64,000 bases of DNA from an uncultured Clostridium sp. (lineage in GTDB: Bacteria; Bacillota; Clostridia; TANB77; CAG-508). The notes below the pieces were generated by a model, which saw nothing but the letters and a program-made list of their open reading frames with translations, did no database searches and had not been told where the DNA came from. The translations under genes and the position numbers were made by a program. How positions within the stretch are numbered: position 1 is the stretch's first letter; every line of letters starts with the position of its first letter. Shown piece after piece: positions 46,794-56,900 of this stretch. The stretch is taken from contig USIO01000004.1 of the NCBI GenBank assembly GCA_900554815.1, forward strand, positions 11,870-75,869, written 5' to 3'.

Positions 46794-48125
46794 ATGCAAG
46801 AAGATGATAAAATATTAAAAGCTGTAACTAGAGTTTTCATTGCAATATTTATAATTATATTTATTACTATAATGATGAGATTTCTAGCTAAAAATGTTTT
46901 GGTAGATATAGTGAAAACAGATAATCCTATTATACAAGAAATAGCAGAAGATGGCGGTAGTAAAGAAAGTAAAAGAATAAATATAGACTGGAATAAAGAA
47001 TATCCTGTTGATGAAAAAATGGAAAAGGATTTTAAAAAAAACAATATTATTAACGATTATAATAATCTAGTAAATAATATAAAAATACTACTTGAAAAGT
47101 ATTCAGGAGACTTTTTATTCGGATATGAAAAAATAGTAGAATTATCTAAAAAGTACGAAAAAACAATAAATTGGAATCTTATAGCTTTTGATGATAATGA
47201 TACACCTATATATATTGATGATGGATATTGGAGCAACATAACTAAGAAAGAAAACTATAATGGCAATGCTCAAAGCATAGTTGACTTTAATAATTATTTA
47301 AAAGAAAAAGGTATTAAATTACTATATGTTCAGGCACCGAAAAAAACTCAAAATTTTGAAGGAGAAGTTTCTAATATTTATAAAGATTACTCTTATGAAA
47401 ATATTGATAATGTTATAAAAATACTAAATGAAAACAATGTTGAAACATTGGATTTAAGAAAAAAAATAATAGAAGAACAAATAGAGACTAAAAGTTTGTT
47501 TTATAAAACAGATCATCACTGGACACCGCGAGCTGCTATTTGGGCAATGAGGTATATTTCTGATGAAATGAATAAAAGATGGAATATGAATATTAATAGT
47601 AATTTATATAATTTAAATAATTATTATACAGTTACTATGGTAGATGAATATCTTGGCTCTGAAGGGCGAAAAATAACTTTATCTAAGGCGTTACCAGAAA
47701 ATTTTGATATTATTCTTCCAGCTTTTGAAAATGAATTTATTGTTGACATACCTGAACTAGGAATAAAGGAGTATAAGGGAAATATTTGGAATACATTGTT
47801 TGACAGAGATTGTTTAGAAATTAAGGATTATTATAGTTCTCAATCATATGATACTTATGGATACAATAATATGGCATTAATACATATTAAAAACAATAAA
47901 ATAATGGATAATGAAAAAATATTATTATTAGCAGATTCTTTTTCAGGAGCATTATCTCCATATTTAGCATTAGGCGTTGAAGAAGTATATAGAATAGATT
48001 TGCGAGATTTTAAAGGAAGTATAAAATCTTTTATCGATAAAAATGAAATTACTAAGGTAATAATGTTATATTATCCTGATAGTTTTTCTAATGAAGAATC
48101 AAAAGCATTATTTGAGTATAATTAA
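46794..48125 (+). CDS. DHHW-family (AlgX/AlgJ-like) SGNH acetyltransferase partner
   Basis: A 443-aa protein with one N-terminal membrane anchor (about 12-32) and an extracytoplasmic SGNH-like domain. The DHHW motif lies in FYKTDHHWTPRAAIWAM, the SGNH Ser in LLLADSFSGALSPYLA and the Asp in RIDLRDFKG. AlgX/AlgJ-type proteins move the acetyl group from the MBOAT partner to the polysaccharide. Translation is probably coupled with the preceding gene's transcript. Confidence 0.88.
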   Translation: MQEDDKILKAVTRVFIAIFIIIFITIMMRFLAKNVLVDIVKTDNPIIQEIAEDGGSKESKRINIDWNKEYPVDEKMEKDFKKNNIINDYNNLVNNIKILLEKYSGDFLFGYEKIVELSKKYEKTINWNLIAFDDNDTPIYIDDGYWSNITKKENYNGNAQSIVDFNNYLKEKGIKLLYVQAPKKTQNFEGEVSNIYKDYSYENIDNVIKILNENNVETLDLRKKIIEEQIETKSLFYKTDHHWTPRAAIWAMRYISDEMNKRWNMNINSNLYNLNNYYTVTMVDEYLGSEGRKITLSKALPENFDIILPAFENEFIVDIPELGIKEYKGNIWNTLFDRDCLEIKDYYSSQSYDTYGYNNMALIHIKNNKIMDNEKILLLADSFSGALSPYLALGVEEVYRIDLRDFKGSIKSFIDKNEITKVIMLYYPDSFSNEESKALFEYN

Positions 48126-48133
48126 AGAATATA

Positions 48134-48412
48134 ATGAGAAAATTAGACAAAGAAAAATTAAAAGATAGGTAAATAGAAAACACAGAGTCTCTAAGAAAAG
48201 AATTTTTACGAACAGGAGATGTAGAAAAATTAAGGCAGTTATTAAACACATATGAAACAAATGTAGCGGGCTGGTTACTTAACAGAAAAAAAGGCTATAA
48301 AGATGAAGGCTTTTCTAAAGGAATACAAAACGAAAAGTTTAGAAAAGCCTTTGACAGTGAGTATGGCAAAATTCTAGAAACATTAGATGTATATTTAGAA
48401 AAAGAAAAATAG
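48134..48412 (+). pseudogene. Decayed open frame of unknown family
   Basis: An ATG at 48134 opens a frame interrupted by TAA at 48170. The rest (FLRTGDVEKLRQLL, VAGWLLNRKKGYKDEGF, LETLDVYLEKEK) stays open to TAG 48410 and has protein-like composition. It lies in a stretch of degraded sequence after the acetylation genes. Confidence 0.4.
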
Positions 48413-48425
48413 AAAGGAAAACCAT

Positions 48426-48601
48426 ATGACTGTGACATATGAAATGGCGTATAAAGAAGTCTTAGAAGTACTTAAAAATTTAGAGGAAGAAGACTTGAAA
48501 AAATACCAATAGAAGAAATAAGTTTTTTAAAAACACACGCTGATAAGACATATAACTATATATATAACGAAAAACTTCCACTAGAAAAACAAAATCAATA
48601 A
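48426..48601 (+). pseudogene. Decayed small gene
   Basis: ATG 48426 after AAAGGAAA gives TVTYEMAYKEVLEVLKNLEE and then meets TAG in the zero frame. Adding one base in the A run near 48500 continues as IPIEEISFLKTHADKTYNY to TAA 48599. This looks like a frameshifted relic of a small conserved clostridial protein. The bases from there to 48783 hold no gene I can support. Confidence 0.4.
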
Positions 48602-48783
48602 TGAATATAATTTAAACAATCTCATAATAATAGCAGTAATAAGATGATTGCAGTATGTAAGGAAAATATATTAGATAAAATAATAAATAAAATAAGAAAT
48701 ATTTGGAATAAACTCAGAAGAAAATAAAAGATAGAATAGTAATAACAAGATGTATAATTTTTTATTAGAAAATGGTGTAAATT

Positions 48784-49272
48784 ATGAATAAAGAAGAAAT
48801 ATATAATTTTTTAAAATCTAAAAATATATGGTATGAAATAACAGAACGTAGGGCTGTTTTTAGTATGGAAGAATTAACGAATATTGATATCCCATATCCA
48901 AAATATGATGCAAAAAATTTATTTGTTAGAGATGATAAGAAAAAAAATTATTATCTTATTACACTTAAAGGATCTAAAAAAATTGACTTAAAAAAATTTA
49001 GGATAAAAAATAATACTAGACCATTAAGTTTTGCGAGTGAAGAGGATCTATCAAATATTATGAAATTAAAAGCAGGATCAGTAAGTCCATTTGGACTATT
49101 AAATGATGAAAAAAATAGAGTTCAATTCTACATAGATAAAAACTTTATGAATGACCAGCGTATTATTGGAATACATCCAAATGACAATACAGCAACAGTG
49201 TGGCTTAATGTAGTAGACTTAATTGAAATTATAAAAGAACATGGAAATAATGTTAATATTGTAGAATTATAA
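48784..49272 (+). CDS. YbaK/ProX-type aminoacyl-tRNA deacylase
   Basis: A 162-aa protein of the prolyl-tRNA-synthetase editing-domain family (PrdX/ProXp-ala), which removes wrongly attached amino acids, typically Ala from tRNA-Pro. Landmarks are AKNLFVRDDKKKNYYLITL with the catalytic Lys region, GSVSPFGLLND and the C-terminal GIHPNDNTATVWLN. It stands alone after a decayed region. Confidence 0.88.
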   Translation: MNKEEIYNFLKSKNIWYEITERRAVFSMEELTNIDIPYPKYDAKNLFVRDDKKKNYYLITLKGSKKIDLKKFRIKNNTRPLSFASEEDLSNIMKLKAGSVSPFGLLNDEKNRVQFYIDKNFMNDQRIIGIHPNDNTATVWLNVVDLIEIIKEHGNNVNIVEL

Positions 49273-49427
49273 TTGCATTTATAATATATAAGTTAAAAGT
49301 AACTGGATGATATATAATAAAGTAAAATGCTACTATAATGAAAAAACATATTACTAATGATAGTTCTTGAAATTTTATGAAAAATGTAATATAAATAATA
49401 TATATTTTAACGAAAGGAGAATGTAGA

Positions 49428-50312
49428 ATGGAAAAAACAAAAGTGTATTTTTCTAAGAACATTTCACCAGAGGGACTAGTAAATATTTATAAAAAATTAG
49501 GAATACAATTAAGTGGGAATGTGGCTGTTAAACTTCACTCTGGAGAAAAAGGAAATAAAAATTATTTAAAGCCAGAATTTGTAAAAGAAATAATTCAGTA
49601 TGTTAAAGGAACAGTTGTAGAGTGCAATACAGCATATGAGGGAGCAAGAAATTATACAGAAAAGCATTTAAAACTTATTAAAGAACATGAATGGGATAAA
49701 TATTTTAAGTTTGATTTATTAGACAGAGAAGGACCAGATTTAGTATTAGATATTCCAAATGGTAAAGTTCTAAAGAAAAATTACATTGGCAAGAACTTAG
49801 CAAATTATGATTCAATGCTTGTACTGTCTCACTTCAAAGGACATGCAATGGGAGGCTATGGAGGAGCATTAAAGCAATTGTCAATAGGCTGTAGCTCATC
49901 TGCTGGAAAAACTTTAATACATACAGCTGGAGTAACAGATGACCAAACAAAATTATTTGACAATCTACCTGAGCAAGACAGATTTTTAGAAGCAATGGCA
50001 GATGCTGCAGAGTCAGTGGTAAACTACTTTAAAGGGAATATAGCATTTATAAATATTATGAAAAATATTTCAAAAGATTGTGACTGTGATGCAAATGCAT
50101 CAGCACCTTGCATGAAAGACATAGGAGTTTTAGCATCATTAAATCCAATTGCAATAGACCAGGCTTGCCTAGACCTAGTATATAATTCAGATGACCCTGG
50201 AAAAAGCGTTTTAATAAAAAGAATAGAATCTTTACATGGTGTTCATACAATAGAAGCAGCTTCAAAACTTGGATTTGGTTCAAGAGAATATGAACTAATA
50301 AACATTGACTAA
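49428..50312 (+). CDS. DUF362 family protein
   Basis: A 294-aa protein with an AAAGGAGA start site. DUF362 features are VAVKLHSGEKGN, a central HFKGHAMGGYGGALKQLSIG segment and a CDCDANASAPC cysteine cluster near residue 220 that could bind an iron-sulfur cluster. The C-terminal part contains DQACLDLVYN. The family's reaction is unknown. Confidence 0.85.
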   Translation: MEKTKVYFSKNISPEGLVNIYKKLGIQLSGNVAVKLHSGEKGNKNYLKPEFVKEIIQYVKGTVVECNTAYEGARNYTEKHLKLIKEHEWDKYFKFDLLDREGPDLVLDIPNGKVLKKNYIGKNLANYDSMLVLSHFKGHAMGGYGGALKQLSIGCSSSAGKTLIHTAGVTDDQTKLFDNLPEQDRFLEAMADAAESVVNYFKGNIAFINIMKNISKDCDCDANASAPCMKDIGVLASLNPIAIDQACLDLVYNSDDPGKSVLIKRIESLHGVHTIEAASKLGFGSREYELINID

Positions 50313-50356
50313 AAATAAAGCAAGCAGTATTAATGCTATTTAAGTTAAATATAATC

Positions 50357-50398
50357 TAAGGGAATATTATATTTCTATAATATTCCCTTAAAAACTAT
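50357..50398. terminator. Bidirectional terminator
   Basis: A perfect 15-base inverted repeat (TAAGGGAATATTATA and its complement) with a 4-base loop, between convergent genes. Confidence 0.85.
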
Positions 50399-51243
50399 TT
50401 TACATTTAAAAAAGTATATAAATTTGTATTACTTATTTTTTCTAGAGATTCACCATCATATATTGAATAATTATTTTTAGATAAATCAATTGGAATATGA
50501 ACTCTACAAGTATAAAAATTATTATTTATATCAAATATATTAATATTAAAATAAATATTAGCATTAAGCCTATCTGGACTAATATTAGCAATTCTTAAAA
50601 GCTTACCATTATATTCTATAGTCACATTATTTAGACCCGCATTGAAATTTTCCAAAACATTTGCATTAATATATTCTAGTGTAATAGGATTAGATAAATT
50701 GTTATATACATAAGGAACAGAAAAATCTGTATTAGCATTATTGTCTAGTACTTTAAAATCTATTCTTTCAGACATATTAATATCAAATTTATTTAATTTT
50801 CCAAATTCTAAAGGATTTTTATAAATAAATACAGTATTTGAATTTTGACTATCAGTAGAACAAGATATGTTATCAATATAAAACTCTCTTACAATAATAT
50901 TTTTCTTATTAGTAATATAAAATGAAATATCTGTAAACTGATAAATATCTAGTATAAAAGATTTTTTTATATCAGTATTTTGCTTTGCATTGGCACTATG
51001 ATATAGAGTTATTTCATCAATAGTAAATATTTTTTGCGAATTTAGCTGATAAAACTTTTCCATCTCATTTTCAAAGATAATTTTGTTTGAAAAAAAAGAA
51101 GCAATATGATTTAATAACATAATAAAAATAAAAATACAAATTAAAGTAGAAAATGTTTTTAAAAATAAATTTATATTATTTTTATTAATAAAAATTTTAC
51201 TTTTCTTTCTAACTCTTTTTGATTTTTTAAATCTAGAATTCAT
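50395..51243 (-). CDS. Hypothetical membrane-anchored protein
   Basis: A 282-aa protein with a strongly basic N-terminus (KKSKRVRKKSKIF), one membrane helix (about 30-52) and a C-terminal extracytoplasmic region rich in Asn and beta-prone residues. The basic cytoplasmic tip follows the positive-inside rule. An AAGGAG site precedes the ATG. No family is recognised. Confidence 0.7.
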   Translation of the reverse strand: MNSRFKKSKRVRKKSKIFINKNNINLFLKTFSTLICIFIFIMLLNHIASFFSNKIIFENEMEKFYQLNSQKIFTIDEITLYHSANAKQNTDIKKSFILDIYQFTDISFYITNKKNIIVREFYIDNISCSTDSQNSNTVFIYKNPLEFGKLNKFDINMSERIDFKVLDNNANTDFSVPYVYNNLSNPITLEYINANVLENFNAGLNNVTIEYNGKLLRIANISPDRLNANIYFNINIFDINNNFYTCRVHIPIDLSKNNYSIYDGESLEKISNTNLYTFLNVK

Positions 51244-51404
51244 ATAAAAAATATTCTCCTTAAATTTTATTTGTTATTATAATATTATATATTTAAAATT
51301 TAGGCAATACAAAAACAAAAAATACCATAAAAATACAATGGGGAATAATGGGAATTTCATTGACAAAAATCGCTATAAAATATAAAATAAAAATAGGTGA
51401 TGAT

Positions 51405-52643
51405 ATGAATCTTAAGCAAAAAAAACGAAAAATAGTAGATACTAAAAAAGCAATAATTTTAATAACTTGCTGTATTATTTTATGTGTTTTTTGTATTATA
51501 TTGGCTGTTGTTAGTATTCTTAGTAAAAATACATCATATGCATCTGCAGCACCAGAACAAGAAAATGTTTATCATAACATTGAAAGCGATATTAATATTT
51601 TAGATATTTTAAATCAAAATACGAAAGAGGCATATAAAGAAGAGTTTATAACAGAAGAAACAACATTAGAATATACAACAATTTATGAGGAAGATGCTAG
51701 TTTACCAAAAGGAATGGTTAAAGTATTACAAGAGGGCGTAGACGGAATAAAGCAACAAACTATTAAAAAAATATATTTAAATAATCAGTTAAAGGAAGAA
51801 GAAAGAACAGAATCAAAAATAGTAATACCATCAATTAATAAAATAGTTGCTGTTGGAACATCTCCTTATTCTAGTAATTATAAAATACAAATAGGAGACA
51901 CTCTTTTTGTAACACCAAATACTTTGAGTGTTATGAATAAACCTGATAAAAAATCAGAAAAAGTTTTTACAATTTATTCTGATGAAGAAGTTAAATTGTT
52001 AGAAATCCAAGGAGAATGGTACAAAATATCTTATAAAAACTACACAGGATATGCACCTGCTAATTGCTTTACCTATTTAAAACCACAGTCTTTATTACAA
52101 AATAATATTGGTTCTGAAGATAATTATTCTAAAGAACAATTATTAAATAAATTAAGTTTTTCAATGAACCTAAATGAGCCTAGTGGATTAACATTAGAAC
52201 AATTTAGAAAAATCCTTTCAAACAATAAAGAAGATAAAAACAAAATTTTTGAAAATAACGCAGATTATTTTTACTATATAGAAAAACAGTATAATATTAA
52301 CGGAGTTTTTGTAGCCGCAATAGGAATTCATGAAAGTGGATGGGGAACTTCAAAAATATGTTTAAATAAAAATAATCTGTTTGGATATGGAGCTTACGAT
52401 AGAGACCCATATAATAGTGCTTACACATATAATAATTACTCAGAAAGCATTGATTTAATTGCAAGAGTACTGGTTAAATATTATTTAAATCCAGAAGGAA
52501 CTAGCATCTATGATGGACAAGTTGCAAGTGGTGACTATTACTTTGGAGCAACTCTTACAGGAGTAAATGAAAAATATGCAACTGATAAAAATTGGGCAAA
52601 TTCAATCTATACATGGATGAAATTCTTATATAATAATCTATAA
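51405..52643 (+). CDS. Cell-wall hydrolase with G5, SH3 and glucosaminidase domains
   Basis: A 412-aa protein from ATG 51405 (site AGGTGA); the frame is open 19 codons upstream. It has a membrane anchor or signal segment (about 16-38), a G5-like segment with IVAVGTSP, an SH3 domain (about 185-225, GEWYKISYKNYTGYAPANCF) and a C-terminal glucosaminidase domain of the Lyz-like fold with the catalytic Glu in AAIGIHESGWGTSKI and the downstream NNLFGYGAYD. It should cut N-acetylglucosamine bonds in peptidoglycan. Confidence 0.88.
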   Translation: MNLKQKKRKIVDTKKAIILITCCIILCVFCIILAVVSILSKNTSYASAAPEQENVYHNIESDINILDILNQNTKEAYKEEFITEETTLEYTTIYEEDASLPKGMVKVLQEGVDGIKQQTIKKIYLNNQLKEEERTESKIVIPSINKIVAVGTSPYSSNYKIQIGDTLFVTPNTLSVMNKPDKKSEKVFTIYSDEEVKLLEIQGEWYKISYKNYTGYAPANCFTYLKPQSLLQNNIGSEDNYSKEQLLNKLSFSMNLNEPSGLTLEQFRKILSNNKEDKNKIFENNADYFYYIEKQYNINGVFVAAIGIHESGWGTSKICLNKNNLFGYGAYDRDPYNSAYTYNNYSESIDLIARVLVKYYLNPEGTSIYDGQVASGDYYFGATLTGVNEKYATDKNWANSIYTWMKFLYNNL

Positions 52644-52786
52644 TTTGGTAAAAATTACTTGATATTTTAAAAAGATTATTGTATTATTATATAAACAAAA
52701 TTTAAAGAAATGTAAAAGCAATAAACGTTATAATAAATTTTATTAAATTAAAAATAGCTATTTACTAACTAAAGGAGGAGCTAATT

Positions 52787-53254
52787 ATGAAAAAGCTACT
52801 ATTTGTAATGGTAGTTATAACAATAATAATTGGAATATTGCTTATTAATACTAGTACTATTTTTGCATCAAATGATATAGAAATAACTACAACAAATACA
52901 AAAAATAATATTAATACTTCTAGTCAAAGAGCAAATGAAAATAACGAGACTGATAGTGAAATTTATAAAATGAAAGAAAATGCACAACAAGAATTAAATG
53001 ATTACATAGAGCTTTATGGTAGTGAATCGTATGGATTAACTGCATTTATTTTAAAACAAGTCCAGATTTATAGTATTCCTTTTTGCTTTTTAGGAGTTGC
53101 ATTATCTGCAATTTATCAGTATATTATTGGTATTAGAAAATTAGATACAAGAGATAAAGGCTTTTATTCATTAGTTGGTTTTGTTACAATTTTTGTAATA
53201 TGTCAAATATTACCACTTGTGTTTGCAATAGTAGTAAAAGGTTGGAGGGGTTAA
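52787..53254 (+). CDS. Small membrane protein, pilin/TrbC-like layout
   Basis: A 155-aa protein with a signal-like first helix ending IFASND, an Asn/Thr-rich spacer, and two further membrane helices (about 95-115 and 128-150) separated by a short GIRKLDTRDKG loop. The layout resembles VirB2/TrbC pilin-like proteins, but no sequence signature confirms this. It is 4 bases before the ParA-like gene, so they are coupled. Confidence 0.6.
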   Translation: MKKLLFVMVVITIIIGILLINTSTIFASNDIEITTTNTKNNINTSSQRANENNETDSEIYKMKENAQQELNDYIELYGSESYGLTAFILKQVQIYSIPFCFLGVALSAIYQYIIGIRKLDTRDKGFYSLVGFVTIFVICQILPLVFAIVVKGWRG

Positions 53255-53258
53255 ACAA

Positions 53259-55496
53259 ATGAAAGTTTTATTTGCGGTAAATAATGAAAGCGTTTCAGAA
53301 ACAATAGTTAAAAAATATCAAAAAGACTATAAAGAAATTATATCTTACAAAAACGTTTATTATTTTAATGCAATTATTAAAGAAATTCAAAGAGATAAAA
53401 CTTATGATAGGATTGTTATAGGAGAAGATTTAGAACCATTTGCAAACAATAATTATGAAACAATTGATAGATTTTTATTTGAAAAATTAGACAATATTAG
53501 CGATGAAGCAACAGACAACAATGAAAAGGAAACTCCAATTATTTTAATATGTTCTGATAGAAGAACAAAGTCAGATAACCTTTTAGTTAAACTTTTTGGT
53601 ATAGGAATATATAGTGCTATTATTGGAAAAGATAGGAGCATTGAAGAAGTTTGTAGACTAATTAATAAGCCAAGAAGTAAAAAGGAAGCTAAAATTTACT
53701 ATAAAATAGATTCAGAAGATGTTTCGTATCAATCTGAAAATGAGACAGATGTTAGTGAAACAGAAATTCAAAGCATTTTAAAGCATTATAAAAGTTTAGG
53801 AAAAAATGAAGACAAATATGTAGAAAGTTTTAACAATATTGCTACACAATATACAGATGCGCAACTTAGAATTATTATTAAATTTTTACCAATAGGAGTA
53901 AAAGCAGTACTAGAAGAAAAAAGCCCAAAGTACCAAGAAATTATTACCTTTGGAGATAAACAATATAAAAGAAGAAATACAGTAGATATTGGTAATAGCT
54001 ATGAAGTAAAAGATAAAAAGAAAAAAGAAGTAAAAGTTGGTGATTCAACTTTAAAAATAGATGCTATTGAAAAAAGAGTGAGCAACCCACTAACTGGAAA
54101 GCCAATAATAATTCCGTCTACATCTAATGCAAATAAAGCAGAAGAATTAAGGGATAAGCTAGAAGATGTACATGGGACTCCAATTTTAAATAAGACAATT
54201 CAACCAATTTTAGATGAAGATGATGAACAAGACAATTCAACCAATATAGTAGAAGAAAAAGTAATAAGAGGAAGAGGTAGACCTAAAAAAGTTTCTGCTG
54301 AAGCAATAAACATGGTGGAAACTCCAAAAAAGGGAAGAGGCAGACCAAGAAAAAATCAACCTGAAGAAAAAGCAGAGCAACCAATTGATTTGTTTAATCT
54401 TGCTTCAGAAGAAAAAAGTTCAGATAATAACAATATGCTTCCTGGCATAGAAAACTTTGAATTAAATAAAACAGAACTTACGGACTCCACACCAATGGCT
54501 AACAACAAAGAAGAAAGCACTACATCAGAACTTCATGAAAATAATTACCAAGCTCAAAGCAATAATTATAATTCTACACAAGACATTCAACAAACTACTT
54601 CTTCTAATGTTCCAAATTATAATATGGCAAATTTGTTAACAAAAGATAATAAAATAGTAACATTTGTTGGAACGACAAAAAATGGAACATCTTTTATTGT
54701 AAATAATTTAGCAATTCTATTTTCTTCAATGGGAATTAATACAGCAATATTAGATGTAACCGAAAACAAAAATTCATATTATATTTTTACTAATAATGAT
54801 GAAAGCCTACGACAAATAGCAATAAATTCAATTCCCAAATTGCAAGAAGGTACCGCAGAAGGGATAAAGGTAAATAGAAATTTAACTGTATATACTTCTT
54901 TACCAGGAGACGAACTTGATAACAATCCAGAAAAAATTTTATCAACATTAGCTAATAATTATTCATTAGTTTTAATTGATTGTGACTTTAAAACAGATAT
55001 TCAGTATTTTGCATTATCACAAGAAATTTATTTAGTACAAACAATGGATATTTTAACAATACAACCATTAACTGCATTTTTAAGAGACTTAAAAAATAAA
55101 GGAGTATTAGAACAAGAAAAACTAAGAATAGTAATAAATAAAGATGCAAAAGTTAGAGGATTATCTGAAAGAGTATTAATTGGTGGAATTTCTTACTATA
55201 ATGATCCATCAATGTCTTTTATGACTGAATTATTTAACAAAGAATTAGTTAAATTCTGTAATATACCTTTTGACTTGCAAACATATACTTCTTACTTAGA
55301 AGCAATGGTAAATTGTAATATATCATTAAATAGTTATGGAAAATCCTTTATGGTAAAACTAAAAGAACTAGCTAATATGGTATATCCATTATTAAATAAA
55401 CAAAGCTATAGACCAAAACAAACAAACTATAGCAACTCAGCACCATTTTCCAATAATATGAATAGCACATTAAACCAAATGCGCAGTAAATATTAA
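53259..55496 (+). CDS. CpaE/ParA-like ATPase-fold protein with AT-hook motifs
   Basis: A 745-aa protein. The N-terminal 150 residues resemble a receiver-like domain (ILICSDRRTKSDNLLVKLFG). The middle has two AT-hook motifs, RGRGRPKK and KGRGRPRK, in a low-complexity linker, an unusual DNA minor-groove binding device for a bacterium. The C-terminal part (from about 465) is a MinD/ParA-type fold with a degraded Walker A (GTTKNGTSFIVNN) and the switch-like VLIDCDFKTD, as in CpaE proteins that lack ATPase activity. It is in an operon with the pilin-like and GAF/GGDEF genes. Confidence 0.7.
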   Translation: MKVLFAVNNESVSETIVKKYQKDYKEIISYKNVYYFNAIIKEIQRDKTYDRIVIGEDLEPFANNNYETIDRFLFEKLDNISDEATDNNEKETPIILICSDRRTKSDNLLVKLFGIGIYSAIIGKDRSIEEVCRLINKPRSKKEAKIYYKIDSEDVSYQSENETDVSETEIQSILKHYKSLGKNEDKYVESFNNIATQYTDAQLRIIIKFLPIGVKAVLEEKSPKYQEIITFGDKQYKRRNTVDIGNSYEVKDKKKKEVKVGDSTLKIDAIEKRVSNPLTGKPIIIPSTSNANKAEELRDKLEDVHGTPILNKTIQPILDEDDEQDNSTNIVEEKVIRGRGRPKKVSAEAINMVETPKKGRGRPRKNQPEEKAEQPIDLFNLASEEKSSDNNNMLPGIENFELNKTELTDSTPMANNKEESTTSELHENNYQAQSNNYNSTQDIQQTTSSNVPNYNMANLLTKDNKIVTFVGTTKNGTSFIVNNLAILFSSMGINTAILDVTENKNSYYIFTNNDESLRQIAINSIPKLQEGTAEGIKVNRNLTVYTSLPGDELDNNPEKILSTLANNYSLVLIDCDFKTDIQYFALSQEIYLVQTMDILTIQPLTAFLRDLKNKGVLEQEKLRIVINKDAKVRGLSERVLIGGISYYNDPSMSFMTELFNKELVKFCNIPFDLQTYTSYLEAMVNCNISLNSYGKSFMVKLKELANMVYPLLNKQSYRPKQTNYSNSAPFSNNMNSTLNQMRSKY

Positions 55497-55522
55497 AACA
55501 AAAATACTTGGAGGTGAATATT

Positions 55523-56627
55523 TTGGAATTTGTTGGTATAATTGTCCTAGTAATAATTGTAATAGCACTTTTAATATATAATATGATGATTCATAAAAAA
55601 ATTCAGACATTTAGTAATATTAACCAAAAAATCAATAGCCTAAATGTACTCCAAGAATTTATGAATATTATAGGAAAAAATATTTCTGTAGATGAAAAGT
55701 TAGTTAATATAAACGATGTTTTAATGGAAAAATATGATATTAAATATTCTACTATTGTAGTTTTTAATGGCGCTGAATATGTAATAAAAGCAACAAATGT
55801 AGATGAAAAACATTGGGAAACAATGAAAAACTTACAAACAGAGCCGATTTTTAAGGATAGTATCTCAACTGCAATGCCAAAATATATTACAATTGACCAA
55901 GAAAATGACAGATTGCCATATCAAAAAATGGAATTTGCAAGAGCAAAATCTGCTATGTTTTTTCCGCTATATATAGATAATGTATATATTGGCTATTGGA
56001 TAATAGAAAGTGGGAAAATGCATGCATTTGATAATTTAGACACAACTATTTTAGAAGTTATTAAAGAAAATATTGTTTCAGTTTTAAAAACTATTACTTA
56101 TCAAACAACAATAGAAAAAATAGTAAGAACAGATTTATTTACAGGCTTATATTCTGCAGAATATTTATATGCTAAAGGTAAACACACAATTGACAAATAT
56201 ACGAGTTCAACTGTATGCATGTTTAGCATTACAAATATAGAAGAAGTAAATCAAAACTACAGTAGAAAAACAGGAAATAATATGATTATAGAAGTAGCAA
56301 ATTTAGTAAAAGCAAATATATCTTCTGAATATATTTTTGTTAGATATATGGGCCCAAAATTTGTTATTGTATTTTCAGGAGTTGAACCAGAAGCTGTTAT
56401 TGAGTTTTTAAAAGAAAATAAAAAAAATATGGAAGAGTTATCTATTAAATATGTCCCTGATAAGCCTACAAAAAAAATTCCTAAAAAAGAAATTACAGTT
56501 TCACCAATTATTAATATGGTACTTTCTACATATTATAAAGGAACTGCAATGGAAGGCATTACTCGGAAAATTAGAAAATTATATTGATAATGCTTCAAAA
56601 TCTGAACATTCAATAAATTATATATAA
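55523..56627 (+). CDS. GAF and degenerate GGDEF protein; needs a +1 shift at CGG
   Basis: The TTG start at 55523 follows TTGGAGGTG. A membrane helix (about 3-22) is followed by a GAF-like sensor domain (about 60-185) and a GGDEF domain (RTDLFTGLYSAEYLY and onward) whose signature reads YMGPKFVIVF, so cyclase activity is unlikely. CGG at 56564-56566 is in frame. The zero frame stops 7 codons later, while skipping C gives GITGKLENYIDNASKSEH and ends at TAA 56625-56627 (367 aa). The helix AMEGIT-GKLENYID is typical of the end of such domains. Confidence 0.75.
56564..56566 (+). other. CGG +1 recoding site, GAF/GGDEF gene
   Basis: Context ACT-CGG-A. Skipping C gives GITGKLENYID. The extension is 20 codons. 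Confidence 0.7.
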
Positions 56628-56640
56628 GGAGGAATTTATA

Positions 56641-56892
56641 ATGATTGATGATAAAACAATGAATTTTAAAGTTGAAAAAGACAATAATGTAAAAGCAAGA
56701 GAAATCTTAAAACAAGTATATCAGGCATTAGTAGAAAAAGGATATAATCCAATTAATCAAATTGTAGGTTATATTTTATCTGGAGATCCAACATATATAA
56801 CTAGCCATAATGATGCAAGAAATTTAATTAGACTAATTGAAAGAGATGAATTACTTGAAAAATTAGTAAAAAATTATATAGGATTAGATTAG
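56641..56892 (+). CDS. ireB: IreB family regulatory phosphoprotein
   Basis: An 83-aa protein of the IreB (UPF0297/YrzL) family. In enterococci, IreB is a substrate of the Ser/Thr kinase IreK. It contains VYQALVEKGYNPINQIVGYI and SGDPTYITSHNDARNLI, the family hallmarks. The usual order ireB, ruvX, yrzB is kept. Confidence 0.95.
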   Translation: MIDDKTMNFKVEKDNNVKAREILKQVYQALVEKGYNPINQIVGYILSGDPTYITSHNDARNLIRLIERDELLEKLVKNYIGLD

Positions 56893-56900
56893 AGAAAGAT

